DNA of 64,000 nucleotides, taken from positions 1 to 64,000 of the forward strand of contig CACGAC010000001.1 in assembly GCA_902571015.1 (NCBI GenBank), read 5' to 3'. Shown here piece after piece: positions 29,026-38,129 of the stretch. The notes below the pieces were generated by a model, which worked only from the letters and a program-made list of their open reading frames with translations, ran no database searches and had not been told where the DNA came from. The position numbers and the translations under genes were made by a program. Origin of the DNA: an uncultured Pelagibacteraceae bacterium (lineage in GTDB: Bacteria > Pseudomonadota > Alphaproteobacteria > Pelagibacterales > Pelagibacteraceae). The first letter of the stretch is position 1; every line of letters begins with the position of its first letter.

Positions 29026-31412
29026 AAAAAATCCAATTGAACGGATTTAAGTCTTTCGCTGATAAAACTAATTTCTTAATTGAAAATGGTTTAACTGGGA
29101 TAGTTGGTCCTAATGGATGTGGAAAATCAAATATTGTTGAGTCCTTAAGATGGGTCATGGGAGAAACATCAGCAAAAAGTATGCGAGGATCAGGAATGGA
29201 GGATGTAATATTTTCTGGAACATCTAACAAAGCATCCAAGAACATTGCAGAGGTATCTGTTACTGTAACTAATGAAAAAAATGAGGGGCCAATTCAATAT
29301 AGAGAATTGGATGAAGTAAACGTAAGAAGAAAAATAGAAAAAGATAAAGGCTCAAAATTTTATATAAATGATAAAGAAGTTAGAGCCCGTGATGCTCAAA
29401 TGTTTTTTGCAGATCTATCAACTGGAGCACATTCTCCGTCAATGATAAGTCAAGGTCGTATAGGTGCAATCGTTACAGCTAAACCAGCCGATAGAAGGGC
29501 AATCTTAGAAGAAGCTGCAGGAATTTCAGGATTACATGTAAGAAGGCATGAGGCTGAATTACGACTAAACGCTGCAGAAAATAATCTTAAAAGAGCAGAT
29601 GAATTAAGGCGCCAACAAGAAAGGCAACTTGTTAATCTTCAAAAACAAGCTGAAGAGGCAGCAAGATATAAAAATATGTCTGAAGAAATAAAAAAGATAG
29701 AAGCAGGCTTATATTATTTAAAATTATTAGAAATTGATAAAGAAATAAAAATAGAAAATGAGATTAATGTTGAAGCAGAGACTGAAGTAACAGACTTTAA
29801 TAATAAGATCGCAGATATTGAAAATTTAATAAAGACCGAAACTGAAAAAGTCACACCATTAAGGGAAAAGAATATTGAAAATTTATCTAAAATACAGAGA
29901 CTTAATCTTGAGCTACAAAGTCTGGACGAAGAAAACACAAGGATACAAGATGAAATTGAAAATATAAAAAAAACACTTCAAACATTTGAGGAAGATATCG
30001 GTAGAGAAAAAGGAATAGTAATCGATGCGAACTCAAATGAAAAAAGATTAAAAGAAGAAAAAAATGAGTTAATAGAAATTGACTCCAAATATTATGAGAC
30101 TGAAAAACAGTCTGATAATGATTTGAACACCTCTAAAGATAAATTACAAAGTGAAATTGAAAAAGTTAAAGAACTTATTAATTCACAAAAAAATCAGGAG
30201 GCTATTTCAGCACTTGATAATTGTAAGCTGTTAATTGAAGCATATGCCGGGAGTTATAGTAAAAATGAAAATATAAAAAAAGAGTCTGTAAAGAGAAACG
30301 AAAGAATTAAAGTAATTGATACAGAGATAGAAAGTTGGAAAAACCTATTATTAAATTCTGAAAAAATGGTTTCCCAGCTCACCGAAAGAAGAAGTAAATT
30401 GAATGATCAATTAAGTAAATTAGATAATCAACCAAAATTACAGGCAGAAAAAAAAGGTCAAATAACTGAAGGGTTAAGAATTTCTGAAGAAGAAAAAAAA
30501 GAAAATGAAGAAATTATTAATTCAACAGATGAAAAAATAGAAAATTTAAGATTACAATTGAATGAAATCCAAGAGCAATCAATTCAGATTAGAGAGAGAA
30601 AAGCAAGTTCAGGTGCAACAGTTGAGGGACTAAAAAAAAGAAAAAATGATTTAATTGATAGAATCAATTCTGAATTAAATTTATCTGAGGAAAATATTTT
30701 AGAAAATTCAAATCTTTTCGGAGTTGAGGAACTGCCCGATGCTGTAAATCAAGAGGACTTACTAGACAAAAAAAAACAAGAAAGAGAGAAACTAGGTTCG
30801 GTGAACTTAAAGGCAGATGAAGAAACGAATAAGTATGAAACTGAAATTAAAAAAATGGAGAGCGATAGAATCGATTTAGTTACAGCAATAGTAAAATTAA
30901 AAGAAAGTATCAATGAGCTTAATCAAAAAGGAAGAGAAAGATTAATTGAGGCTTTTGATAAAGTTGATAGAAAATTTAACGAGGTTTACACAAAACTATT
31001 TAATGGTGGAAGCGCCAAACTTGAATTAGTAGATGCTGATGATCCACTAGAGGCAGGACTAGAGATGTTGGTGAGTCCTCCTGGTAAGCGTCTCCAATCA
31101 ATAACTTTATTATCGGGTGGAGAACAAGCGCTTACTGCGCTTTCATTAATTTTTGCCGTTTTCTTAACTAATCCATCTCCAATTTGTGTATTAGATGAAG
31201 TAGATGCGCCGCTTGATGATGCGAATGTCACAAGATTTTGTAATTTGCTTGATGAACTTACAAAAATTACTGAAACGAAATTTATAATTGTTACCCACCA
31301 TGCTTTAACAATGTCTAAAATGAACAGACTATATGGAGTTACAATGCCCGAAAAAGGTATTAGCCAACTTGTAGCTGTTGATCTTCAAAAAGCAGAAAGT
31401 ATGGTTGCCTAA
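29016..31412 (+). CDS. smc: Chromosome segregation SMC protein, short form without a recognisable hinge
   Basis: SMC ATPases organise chromosomes. The N-terminal head has FKSFADKT and Walker A GPNGCGKSN (near residue 31). The C-terminal head has the signature LLSGGEQALTALSL (near 698) and Walker B VLDEVDAPLDDANV. At 798 residues it is far shorter than the usual 1100-1200. Between the heads I see only Glu/Lys-rich coiled coil, broken by a short Ala/Leu-rich patch near residues 394-415. I find no hinge sequence with the usual glycines. The reading frame is continuous, with no sign of a frameshift. The start lies in a hairpin, 7 bases after the previous stop. Confidence 0.92.
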   Translation: MEFKKIQLNGFKSFADKTNFLIENGLTGIVGPNGCGKSNIVESLRWVMGETSAKSMRGSGMEDVIFSGTSNKASKNIAEVSVTVTNEKNEGPIQYRELDEVNVRRKIEKDKGSKFYINDKEVRARDAQMFFADLSTGAHSPSMISQGRIGAIVTAKPADRRAILEEAAGISGLHVRRHEAELRLNAAENNLKRADELRRQQERQLVNLQKQAEEAARYKNMSEEIKKIEAGLYYLKLLEIDKEIKIENEINVEAETEVTDFNNKIADIENLIKTETEKVTPLREKNIENLSKIQRLNLELQSLDEENTRIQDEIENIKKTLQTFEEDIGREKGIVIDANSNEKRLKEEKNELIEIDSKYYETEKQSDNDLNTSKDKLQSEIEKVKELINSQKNQEAISALDNCKLLIEAYAGSYSKNENIKKESVKRNERIKVIDTEIESWKNLLLNSEKMVSQLTERRSKLNDQLSKLDNQPKLQAEKKGQITEGLRISEEEKKENEEIINSTDEKIENLRLQLNEIQEQSIQIRERKASSGATVEGLKKRKNDLIDRINSELNLSEENILENSNLFGVEELPDAVNQEDLLDKKKQEREKLGSVNLKADEETNKYETEIKKMESDRIDLVTAIVKLKESINELNQKGRERLIEAFDKVDRKFNEVYTKLFNGGSAKLELVDADDPLEAGLEMLVSPPGKRLQSITLLSGGEQALTALSLIFAVFLTNPSPICVLDEVDAPLDDANVTRFCNLLDELTKITETKFIIVTHHALTMSKMNRLYGVTMPEKGISQLVAVDLQKAESMVA

Positions 31413-31427
31413 TAAAGCTGATTTCAA

Positions 31428-31700
31428 ATGTCCAAAGATCCATTTAAAACTCGCTTAGAAATTGCAAAAAAAAAGGCTTTTGAGAAAGAAAGTAAGAAAA
31501 AACATAACCCCTCTCCAATTGGTAATGCTTTTAAACTAAGCACTGAGCTGGTTTCTGCAGTAGTTGTAGGGACAATTATTGGGTTTATTTTAGACAAGAC
31601 CTTTGGTACTAAACCCTGGTTAATTTTAATATTTTTTTTTGTAGGTGTGATTACTGGAATAATAAATGTAATTAAATCTGCGAAAAAAATGCAAAAATAG
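31428..31700 (+). CDS. atpI: ATP synthase accessory protein AtpI/AtpZ
   Basis: This 90-residue protein with two membrane helices (about 42-60 and 66-84) and a basic N-terminus precedes the Fo genes. AtpI-type proteins help assemble the c-ring or import Mg2+. It starts 15 bases after smc and 12 bases before atpB, so it may be read from the smc transcript; I see no separate promoter in the short gap. Confidence 0.88.
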   Translation: MSKDPFKTRLEIAKKKAFEKESKKKHNPSPIGNAFKLSTELVSAVVVGTIIGFILDKTFGTKPWLILIFFFVGVITGIINVIKSAKKMQK

Positions 31701-31712
31701 ATCGAAAAAAAT

Positions 31713-32447
31713 ATGGCTGCAAATCCAATGACACAATTCGAAGTCTATAGAATTGGTCCTGAAATTAAAGTAGGTGCATTTGACATTTCATTTACAAACG
31801 CCAGTTTGTTTATGGTCATTAGTTCACTAGCTATTTTGGTTATATTTAACCTTGGATCAAAAAAAAATTCATTACTACCAAACAAAATTCAGTTGTTAGC
31901 TGAATTAAGTTATACATTTGTTTCAAAAATGATTAGTGATACGGCAGGCTCTAAAGCTAAACCTTATTTTTCTTTTATATTCTCTTTATTTATGTTTGTC
32001 CTTTTTTGTAACATGTTTGGCATGATTCCTTATACCTTTACAGTTACAAGTCATATTATTGTTACTTTTGTGTTAGCAGCTTTTATTTTTATCGGTGTAA
32101 CAATAATTGGTTTTATAAAACACGGTATAGGCTATCTTAAATTATTTGTACCGAGTGGAGTTCCTATAGTGCTATTACCATTAATTGTAGTTATTGAGAT
32201 TATCTCATATTTAAGTAGACCTATCAGTTTATCCGTCAGGCTCTTTGCTAACATGATGGCGGGTCACACAATGATGAAAGTATTCGGAGGCTTTGTAATA
32301 AGTCTTGGGGTAGTCGGTGGATGGCTTCCACTGAGTTTTTCGGTTGCTTTAACTGGCCTGGAGATATTAGTTGCTTTTCTTCAAGCATATGTTTTTGCAA
32401 TTTTAACCTGCATCTATTTGAATGATGCATTAAACTTACACCATTAA
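31713..32447 (+). CDS. atpB: ATP synthase Fo subunit a
   Basis: Subunit a forms the proton half-channels against the c-ring. The 244-residue membrane protein has the essential Arg at residue 176 in LSVRLFANMMAGH and the C-terminal FLQAYVFAILTCIYLNDA helix. In alphaproteobacteria the Fo genes form an operon apart from F1 (atpHAGDC), and this window shows only Fo. Its end is followed by a strong Shine-Dalgarno for atpE. Confidence 0.97.
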   Translation: MAANPMTQFEVYRIGPEIKVGAFDISFTNASLFMVISSLAILVIFNLGSKKNSLLPNKIQLLAELSYTFVSKMISDTAGSKAKPYFSFIFSLFMFVLFCNMFGMIPYTFTVTSHIIVTFVLAAFIFIGVTIIGFIKHGIGYLKLFVPSGVPIVLLPLIVVIEIISYLSRPISLSVRLFANMMAGHTMMKVFGGFVISLGVVGGWLPLSFSVALTGLEILVAFLQAYVFAILTCIYLNDALNLHH

Positions 32448-32453
32448 TTAACA

Positions 32454-32460
32454 GAGGAGG
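32454..32460 (+). promoter_or_regulatory. Strong Shine-Dalgarno sequence of atpE
   Basis: GAGGAGG stands 5 bases before the atpE ATG at 32466. Most genes in this window lack a clear Shine-Dalgarno, so this one stands out. It fits the need for many copies of subunit c per ATP synthase. Confidence 0.8.
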
Positions 32461-32465
32461 ATATA

Positions 32466-32693
32466 ATGGAATTAGAAGCAGCAAAAATGATCGGAGCAGG
32501 TTTAGCGGCTATAGCCCTAGCTGGTGCCGGTGTTGGTATAGGTATAATTTTTGGTAATTATCTATCAGGTGCGATGAGAAACCCATCTGCAGCTCAGAAA
32601 CAGTTTCCTAATTTGCTTTTAGGGTTCGCCCTAGCAGAGGCAACTGGGTTGTTTGGATTGGTTGTAGCGTTAATCATTCTTTTTGCATTTTAA
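32466..32693 (+). CDS. atpE: ATP synthase Fo subunit c
   Basis: Subunit c is the proton-carrying ring protein. The 75-residue hairpin has a glycine-rich first helix (AGLAAIALAGAGVGIGIIFG), a polar RNP loop at residues 38-40 and the proton-binding Glu58 in ALAEATGLFG. A Glu with the surrounding sequence is typical of H+-coupled alphaproteobacterial rings; there is no Na+-binding pattern that I can recognise. It is preceded by the best Shine-Dalgarno in the window. Confidence 0.97.
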   Translation: MELEAAKMIGAGLAAIALAGAGVGIGIIFGNYLSGAMRNPSAAQKQFPNLLLGFALAEATGLFGLVVALIILFAF

Positions 32694-32697
32694 ATAG

Positions 32698-33288
32698 ATG
32701 GTTAAAAAAATATTTTTTCAGTTAATATTTTTTAATCTCTTTTTTTTAAAGGAGGTTTTTGCAGCTGAAAGTGGAGGTATGCCTCAATTAAATCCAGAAT
32801 TTTGGATTTCACAAATTTTTTGGTTAACACTTACTTTTGGTATTCTGTACATTGTATTATCTAAACTGATACTACCTAAGATAAGTGCAAACCTTGAATT
32901 AAGAAAATCACAAATACAAGAAAATATTGAGGCAGCGGAAAAACAGAGAGAAAGTAGTGAAGCCAAGCTTAAAGAGTATGATGATATTATTTCAAAAAGT
33001 AAATTAGAGGCTAATAACATTTTTAAAGAGGCTAGAGAAGCTGTGCTCAAAGAAATAAATGTAAAAAAGGAGACTTTAGATAAACAAATTGATGAGGAAA
33101 TAAAGAAAGTTGAGCAAGAGATAAATTTATTAAGAAAAGGTGCTTCAGAGAAAATTAATAAAATTGCAATCGAAACTACTTCAGAGTTACTAGTGAAATT
33201 AATCGGTACGGAAGTTAATAATAGTAGTATTTCCGCAATCGTTGATGATTTATCTAAAAGAAACGGGGATAAATATTATGGCAATTGA
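32698..33288 (+). CDS. atpX: ATP synthase Fo subunit b' (AtpX)
   Basis: This is the first of two b-type stalk subunits. The 196-residue protein has a signal-like hydrophobic stretch (residues 5-20), a membrane segment (FWISQIFWLTLTFGILYIVL, about 31-50) and a long charged coiled coil for the peripheral stalk. Alphaproteobacteria and photosynthetic bacteria use a b/b' heterodimer. It overlaps the true start of the next b gene by 11 bases. Confidence 0.92.
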   Translation: MVKKIFFQLIFFNLFFLKEVFAAESGGMPQLNPEFWISQIFWLTLTFGILYIVLSKLILPKISANLELRKSQIQENIEAAEKQRESSEAKLKEYDDIISKSKLEANNIFKEAREAVLKEINVKKETLDKQIDEEIKKVEQEINLLRKGASEKINKIAIETTSELLVKLIGTEVNNSSISAIVDDLSKRNGDKYYGN

Positions 33289-33775
33289 TGCAACATTTTG
33301 GGTAGCTATATCGTTTATTATTTTCTTTGGAGGCTTAATATATCTTAAGGTTCCGCAAAAAATAAATGAATTACTAAACAAATTAATTTCAGATATTAAA
33401 AATGAGATTGATGAAAGTGAAAAGCTTAGAACAGAAGCTAAAACTTTATTGGATAATGCTCAAAAAAAACTCGATACAGCTCAATCAGTCAGTAAGGAAA
33501 TATTAGCTCAAGCTAAAAAAGACAGTGATAATCTTATTATTGAATTAAACGATAAATTTCATAAATCTTCAGAAATTAAAAAAAATTCAACAGAAAATAA
33601 GATCAATCAAATGAAGGACGCGGCAATAAAAGAAATAAAAGATGCTTCAATTAAAGTCGCGGTAGATTCAGTTAAAAAGATAATTACAACATCAGTTGAT
33701 AAGTCCAAGCTTGATAACTTGTTTCAAAAAAATTTGGATGAAACAAAAGAAGAGTTAAAAAAAATCAACTCATAA
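33278..33775 (+). CDS. atpF: ATP synthase Fo subunit b
   Basis: This is the second stalk subunit, 165 residues, with one N-terminal membrane helix (FWVAISFIIFFGGLIYL, about 6-22) and a helical domain that connects to F1. An in-frame TTG at 33242 would add 12 residues encoded inside the b' gene; ATG 33278, preceded by ACGGGG, gives the normal MAIDATFW start. It ends the Fo operon, 40 bases before crtI. Confidence 0.94.
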   Translation: MAIDATFWVAISFIIFFGGLIYLKVPQKINELLNKLISDIKNEIDESEKLRTEAKTLLDNAQKKLDTAQSVSKEILAQAKKDSDNLIIELNDKFHKSSEIKKNSTENKINQMKDAAIKEIKDASIKVAVDSVKKIITTSVDKSKLDNLFQKNLDETKEELKKINS

Positions 33776-33780
33776 TACTC

Positions 33781-33807
33781 TTACAATTTTACAAAAAAGA
33801 CTATAAA
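33781..33807 (+). promoter_or_regulatory. Possible promoter of the carotenoid/retinal genes
   Basis: In the 40-base gap between atpF and crtI, TTACAA (33781-33786) and TATAAA (33802-33807) are 15 bases apart, a short but tolerable spacing. The transcript would start just before ATG 33816. The signal is weak; read-through from the Fo operon is equally possible. Confidence 0.25.
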
Positions 33808-33815
33808 TTATAAAG

Positions 33816-35276
33816 ATGAATTCCATTGTTATAGGTTCAGGATTTGGAGGGATAGCTGCAGCTTTACGTCTTAAAGCTAAAGGACATAAAGTCACTTTAA
33901 TCGAAAAACATCGAGATCTTGGAGGGAGAGCTAGAGTATTTCAAAAAAATGGATTCATATACGATGGTGGACCAACAGTAATAACTGCTCCATATTTGAT
34001 AAATGAATTATTTGAATTATTTCAAAAAAAACCAGAAGATTATATAAAACTCACTCCACTAAAAGTTTGGTATCAATTCATTTTCGAGGATAAATCAAAA
34101 TTTAATTACTCTGGGGACGAGCTAGAGATGAAAAAACAAATAAAAGAGATAAATGAAAAAGATGTTAAGGGTTATGAAAAATTAGTCAATTTTACAAAAA
34201 AAATTTTTGACAAAGGTTTCACGGAGCTTGCTGATGTACCCTTTGATAAACCATTTGTAATGATGCAGCAATTGCCAGCACTACTAAAACTAAAAAGTTA
34301 TAAATCTGTTTATTCTTTAGTCTCCTCATATATAGAAAATGAAAAATTAAGGAGAATGCTTAGTATGCACCCATTATTAGTTGGGGGAAATCCTTTTACT
34401 ACAACTTCAATTTATGGATTAATCTTATACCTAGAAAAAAAATGGGGTATTCATTACTCAATGGGTGGAACAGGAAATATAATCAAGGGTTTTGAAAAAT
34501 TAATGGATGAAGTCGGGATTAAAATAATTAAAGGTCACGAAGTTATCAAAATTATTTCAAACAAAAAAAAAATTACCAGTATCCAATTAGATGATCAAAC
34601 AATAATAGAGTCTAGCAATGTAATTTGTAACGCTGATCCTCCCGCTGTTTACGAGAAAATGTTAAATGGGAATACAAGTAATTCATTTCTTTTTAGATGG
34701 AAAAAAAACCGAATGGAATATTCAATGGGATTATTTGTCTATTACTTTGGTACCAAAAAAAAATACGATAATGTTGAGCACCATACTATTAAGTTTGGTA
34801 ACAAATATAAAGAACATCTAGATGACATTTTCAATAACAAAAAATTGAACAACGATATTAGTTATTATCTTCACAGACCCTCTGCAACCGATAAAACTAT
34901 GGCTCCCGAAGGCAACGATTGCTTTTATGTTTTAGTCCCAGTGCCAAATAATCAATCAAAAATTGATTGGTCTGTTGAGGGAGAAAAAATGAAAAATTTG
35001 GTTATTGATAAAATGCAAAATGATTTAATGCCAGATCTCAAAAATAATATTGTAGAAGATTTTTATTTAACCCCTGATTACTTTGAAAGAGATTTAAATA
35101 CAAAATATGGTTCAGGTTTTTCAATCCAACCAAAATTTTCTCAATCTGCATATTTTAGGTTTCACAATAAGTCTGAGATATACGAAGGACTTTATTTTGT
35201 TGGTGCAGGAACCCATCCTGGAGCAGGTGTACCTGGGGTGCTTTCGTCAGCTAAGGTATTAGAAAAGATTTTATGA
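33816..35276 (+). CDS. crtI: Phytoene desaturase
   Basis: CrtI introduces the four double bonds that turn phytoene into lycopene. The 486-residue FAD protein starts with VIGSGFGGIAAALRLKAKGHKVTLIEK (only the GxGxxG part is diagnostic) and GGRARVFQKNGFIYDGGPTVI. It ends with the family's C-terminal FAD motif LYFVGAGTHPGAGVPGVLSSAK. It leads a tight series crtI-crtB-crtY-blh with overlapping ends (ATGA to crtB), a complete path from geranylgeranyl diphosphate to retinal. Confidence 0.95.
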   Translation: MNSIVIGSGFGGIAAALRLKAKGHKVTLIEKHRDLGGRARVFQKNGFIYDGGPTVITAPYLINELFELFQKKPEDYIKLTPLKVWYQFIFEDKSKFNYSGDELEMKKQIKEINEKDVKGYEKLVNFTKKIFDKGFTELADVPFDKPFVMMQQLPALLKLKSYKSVYSLVSSYIENEKLRRMLSMHPLLVGGNPFTTTSIYGLILYLEKKWGIHYSMGGTGNIIKGFEKLMDEVGIKIIKGHEVIKIISNKKKITSIQLDDQTIIESSNVICNADPPAVYEKMLNGNTSNSFLFRWKKNRMEYSMGLFVYYFGTKKKYDNVEHHTIKFGNKYKEHLDDIFNNKKLNNDISYYLHRPSATDKTMAPEGNDCFYVLVPVPNNQSKIDWSVEGEKMKNLVIDKMQNDLMPDLKNNIVEDFYLTPDYFERDLNTKYGSGFSIQPKFSQSAYFRFHNKSEIYEGLYFVGAGTHPGAGVPGVLSSAKVLEKIL

Positions 35277-36127
35277 TGTCTGATAAAAATTACTTGTCAG
35301 TTTATGCAAAATCTTTTAATTGGGCAGGTTTTTTTTTACCTAAAAAAACATATAAAAAATGCTCTGCGTTGTATGATTTTTGTAGAGTTGCCGACAATAT
35401 TGCAGACGATGAAGAAAAATTAGAAGTTAAAGAAATTAAATTCAAACAATTTAAAAAAGATTTTGTTCAAAAGAATTTTGATAATCAAATTGTTAAAAAT
35501 ATGTGGGACCTTATTGATGAATTTAAAATTTCAGTAAAAATTATCGAAGATCTATTAGATGGTATAAATTCAGATATAAAAGATAAGGTGATATTAAATT
35601 CAAAAAAAGATCTTTTAATTTATTCCTACAGAGTTGCTGGAACTGTTGGTTTAATGATGGCAAAAATTTTAAAAGTTAATAAAAAAAGCTCACTTAAGTC
35701 AGCTATTGATCTCGGTATCGCAATGCAACTTACAAATATATCAAGAGATGTGATTGAAGATTCAAAAATAAATAGATTTTATATAAATAAAGATTTTGAG
35801 GAAATTACATCGACTATAGATCTTGCAGATACCTTTTATAAGAATTCCTTTTATTCTATAAAAGACATTCCAATAAGTTTTAGATTTTCAATTTTAGTTG
35901 CAAGAAGGATCTACCGAAAAATAGGCTATAATATTCTAAATAAAAAAACTTTTGAAAATTATAAAAATTCAGGAAAAATCTATGTATCCAATATTGAAAA
36001 GAGTATAGAGACTTTTTTTGCAATTTTTGATCTTATAAAGTTATCTCTAACCAATATTAAAGAAAATCAGATTCAACATGATCATTTTTTAATTAACGAG
36101 GAAATAAATCTAGATGAGAGAATTTGA
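35273..36127 (+). CDS. crtB: Phytoene synthase
   Basis: CrtB condenses two geranylgeranyl diphosphates into phytoene. The 284-residue protein has both Asp-rich Mg2+/diphosphate motifs: FCRVADNIADDE (near residue 40) and NISRDVIEDS (near 160), plus the YSYRVAGTVGLMM helix. No geranylgeranyl diphosphate synthase (crtE) is nearby, so its substrate must come from a prenyl synthase elsewhere. It overlaps crtI by 4 bases and crtY by 14. Confidence 0.95.
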   Translation: MMSDKNYLSVYAKSFNWAGFFLPKKTYKKCSALYDFCRVADNIADDEEKLEVKEIKFKQFKKDFVQKNFDNQIVKNMWDLIDEFKISVKIIEDLLDGINSDIKDKVILNSKKDLLIYSYRVAGTVGLMMAKILKVNKKSSLKSAIDLGIAMQLTNISRDVIEDSKINRFYINKDFEEITSTIDLADTFYKNSFYSIKDIPISFRFSILVARRIYRKIGYNILNKKTFENYKNSGKIYVSNIEKSIETFFAIFDLIKLSLTNIKENQIQHDHFLINEEINLDERI

Positions 36128-37181
36128 CTATGTCATTATTGGTGGGGGCTGTGCTGGTTTATCTTTAGCATATGAATTGGAAATTCATGAAAAGCTTAAA
36201 GATAAAACTTTGGCGATCATAGAGCCAAGAGATGAATACAAAAGAGACAAAACTTGGTCTTTTTGGAAAGTAACATCTCACAATTTTGATGATTGTGTAA
36301 AAAAAAATTGGGAAAATTTTTCAATTAATATTCCTAAAAAAACTAACTATTTGCAGTGTAAAAGTTCACCATATCAAAGTATTGATAGTGGTTTATTCTA
36401 TGAAAAAATTAACAACAAACTAAATGAAAATAAAAATATTTCCTTCTTTAAAGATGTCAGTGAAATTAGTTTAAAAAATTCTTTTATTTTTAATAGTGTA
36501 CCATTCATTAAAAAAGATTATCGAAATCTTTGGCAACATTTTTGTGGAGTAGAAATTAAAACTAAAAATGATTTTTTTGATGATGAAATTTTTAACCTTA
36601 TGGATTTTGATTGTGATCAAAGAGAAAGTGTTCATTTTTTTTATACCTTACCCTACTCAAAAAATACTGCTTTAGTTGAAACCACTTGGTTGTCTAAAAT
36701 TAATGACAATTCTCAAAAAGATTATGACAAACAGATAAAAGACTACATTGAAAATCATCTAAATTTGAAAGATTACAAGATAATTTATAAAGAGGAAGGT
36801 GCGATACCTTTATTTTATCCAATCGATAAGAATGAAAAAAATAAAATTAATATTGGAACTGCTGGTGGTATGACTAGATTAAGCACAGGTTATACTTTTC
36901 TTAATATTCAAGAACATAGTAAATATATTAGAAAAAATATTGAAAATATTGCTAATGTTAAAAAATATAAAATAAGCACCAAATATCAATTTTTAGATGA
37001 AATATTTTTAAGAGTTCTTGAAAAACATCCAGAAAAAATGTCCGATATATTCTTTAAAATGTTTAAGGCTTCACCAAAGACTGTTATAAAATTTTTGTCC
37101 AATAAAAGCAATTTTTTCGAGGATTTGTCTATTATTTTAAGAATGCCTAAATTGACTTTTATAAAAGCGTTATTTTATTAG
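36114..37181 (+). CDS. crtY: Lycopene beta-cyclase
   Basis: CrtY closes both ends of lycopene to give beta-carotene. The 355-residue flavoprotein of the CrtY family starts with YVIIGGGCAGLSLAYELE, followed by the family motif DKTWSFW near residue 45. It has the later LVETTWLS and IGTAGGMTRLSTGYTF stretches (FAD and substrate region). It lies between crtB and blh, as expected for retinal synthesis. Confidence 0.93.
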   Translation: MREFDYVIIGGGCAGLSLAYELEIHEKLKDKTLAIIEPRDEYKRDKTWSFWKVTSHNFDDCVKKNWENFSINIPKKTNYLQCKSSPYQSIDSGLFYEKINNKLNENKNISFFKDVSEISLKNSFIFNSVPFIKKDYRNLWQHFCGVEIKTKNDFFDDEIFNLMDFDCDQRESVHFFYTLPYSKNTALVETTWLSKINDNSQKDYDKQIKDYIENHLNLKDYKIIYKEEGAIPLFYPIDKNEKNKINIGTAGGMTRLSTGYTFLNIQEHSKYIRKNIENIANVKKYKISTKYQFLDEIFLRVLEKHPEKMSDIFFKMFKASPKTVIKFLSNKSNFFEDLSIILRMPKLTFIKALFY

Positions 37182-37193
37182 TAGAATTTTAAA

Positions 37194-38129
37194 ATGAATA
37201 ACAGATCAAAAAAAATAAATTTCAATCATTCTTTCATTTTTTTTTTAGTTTGTAATATTTTTTCATTGATAGCTTTTAATTTTAACACTTTGTCAATTTC
37301 ACCATTTATTTGTTTGTTATTAATTTTAAGTATCGGTATATCTCATGGATCACTTGACAATGTAAAAGGAAGAAAACTTTTTCAAATTTTTGAAATTAAA
37401 AAATTTTATATTTTTTACTTGGCATATATTTTAATAGCCATCATAGTTATAATTTTGTGGATACTCATACCATATGTTTCTTTAATCATTTTTTTGACGG
37501 TTGCCTCATATCATTTTGGAAAAGAAGATACTCAGTTTTTAATAGTTAAAAACTCTTATTACAATCAATTTTTATTTTTGTTAAAAGGTTCTTTAATAAT
37601 TTTTGCACCAATGTATTTCCATTTCAATGAGACAATATCAATATTCAAATTACTATTTATTGAAAATGAAAATTTCTATAATTTTTTAGATTTAATAGAG
37701 TCGAAAAAAATATTATTATATTGTATTATTCTATCAACTTTAGCAAACATTCTACTATTTACAAAAAATTTTGAGCTAAAGAAATTCACAATATTTTTAG
37801 ATTATTTTTCAATTATAATAATAAATTATTATTTTTCTCCATTAGCAGCTTTTACAATTTATTTCTGCTTTTTACACTCTGTAAGACATAGTATCTCGTT
37901 AATGTCTGAATTAGACAGGGATGACCTTGGTAATGGATTTAAAATCTTTTTAAAAAAGGCTTTACCACTAACAATTATTACAGCTATTTTTTGTGCAATT
38001 GGCCTTTATTTACTAAATAATACTTACAATTTAGAAAGTTCAATTCTTAAAATTATATTTATAGGTTTGGCGTCTTTGACCTTTCCACATATATTGCTTG
38101 AGTATTTGATTGAAAAAAATGAAAAATAA
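37194..38129 (+). CDS. blh: Beta-carotene 15,15'-dioxygenase, Brp/Blh family
   Basis: Blh cleaves beta-carotene into two retinals, the proteorhodopsin chromophore. The 311-residue membrane protein has seven or more hydrophobic helices. Four His are placed as in characterised marine Blh iron ligands: His51 in ISHGSLD, His107 in SYHFGKED, and His228 and His232 in FLHSVRHS. The rhodopsin gene is not in this window. Its stop lies inside the start region of ispH. Confidence 0.93.
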   Translation: MNNRSKKINFNHSFIFFLVCNIFSLIAFNFNTLSISPFICLLLILSIGISHGSLDNVKGRKLFQIFEIKKFYIFYLAYILIAIIVIILWILIPYVSLIIFLTVASYHFGKEDTQFLIVKNSYYNQFLFLLKGSLIIFAPMYFHFNETISIFKLLFIENENFYNFLDLIESKKILLYCIILSTLANILLFTKNFELKKFTIFLDYFSIIIINYYFSPLAAFTIYFCFLHSVRHSISLMSELDRDDLGNGFKIFLKKALPLTIITAIFCAIGLYLLNNTYNLESSILKIIFIGLASLTFPHILLEYLIEKNEK

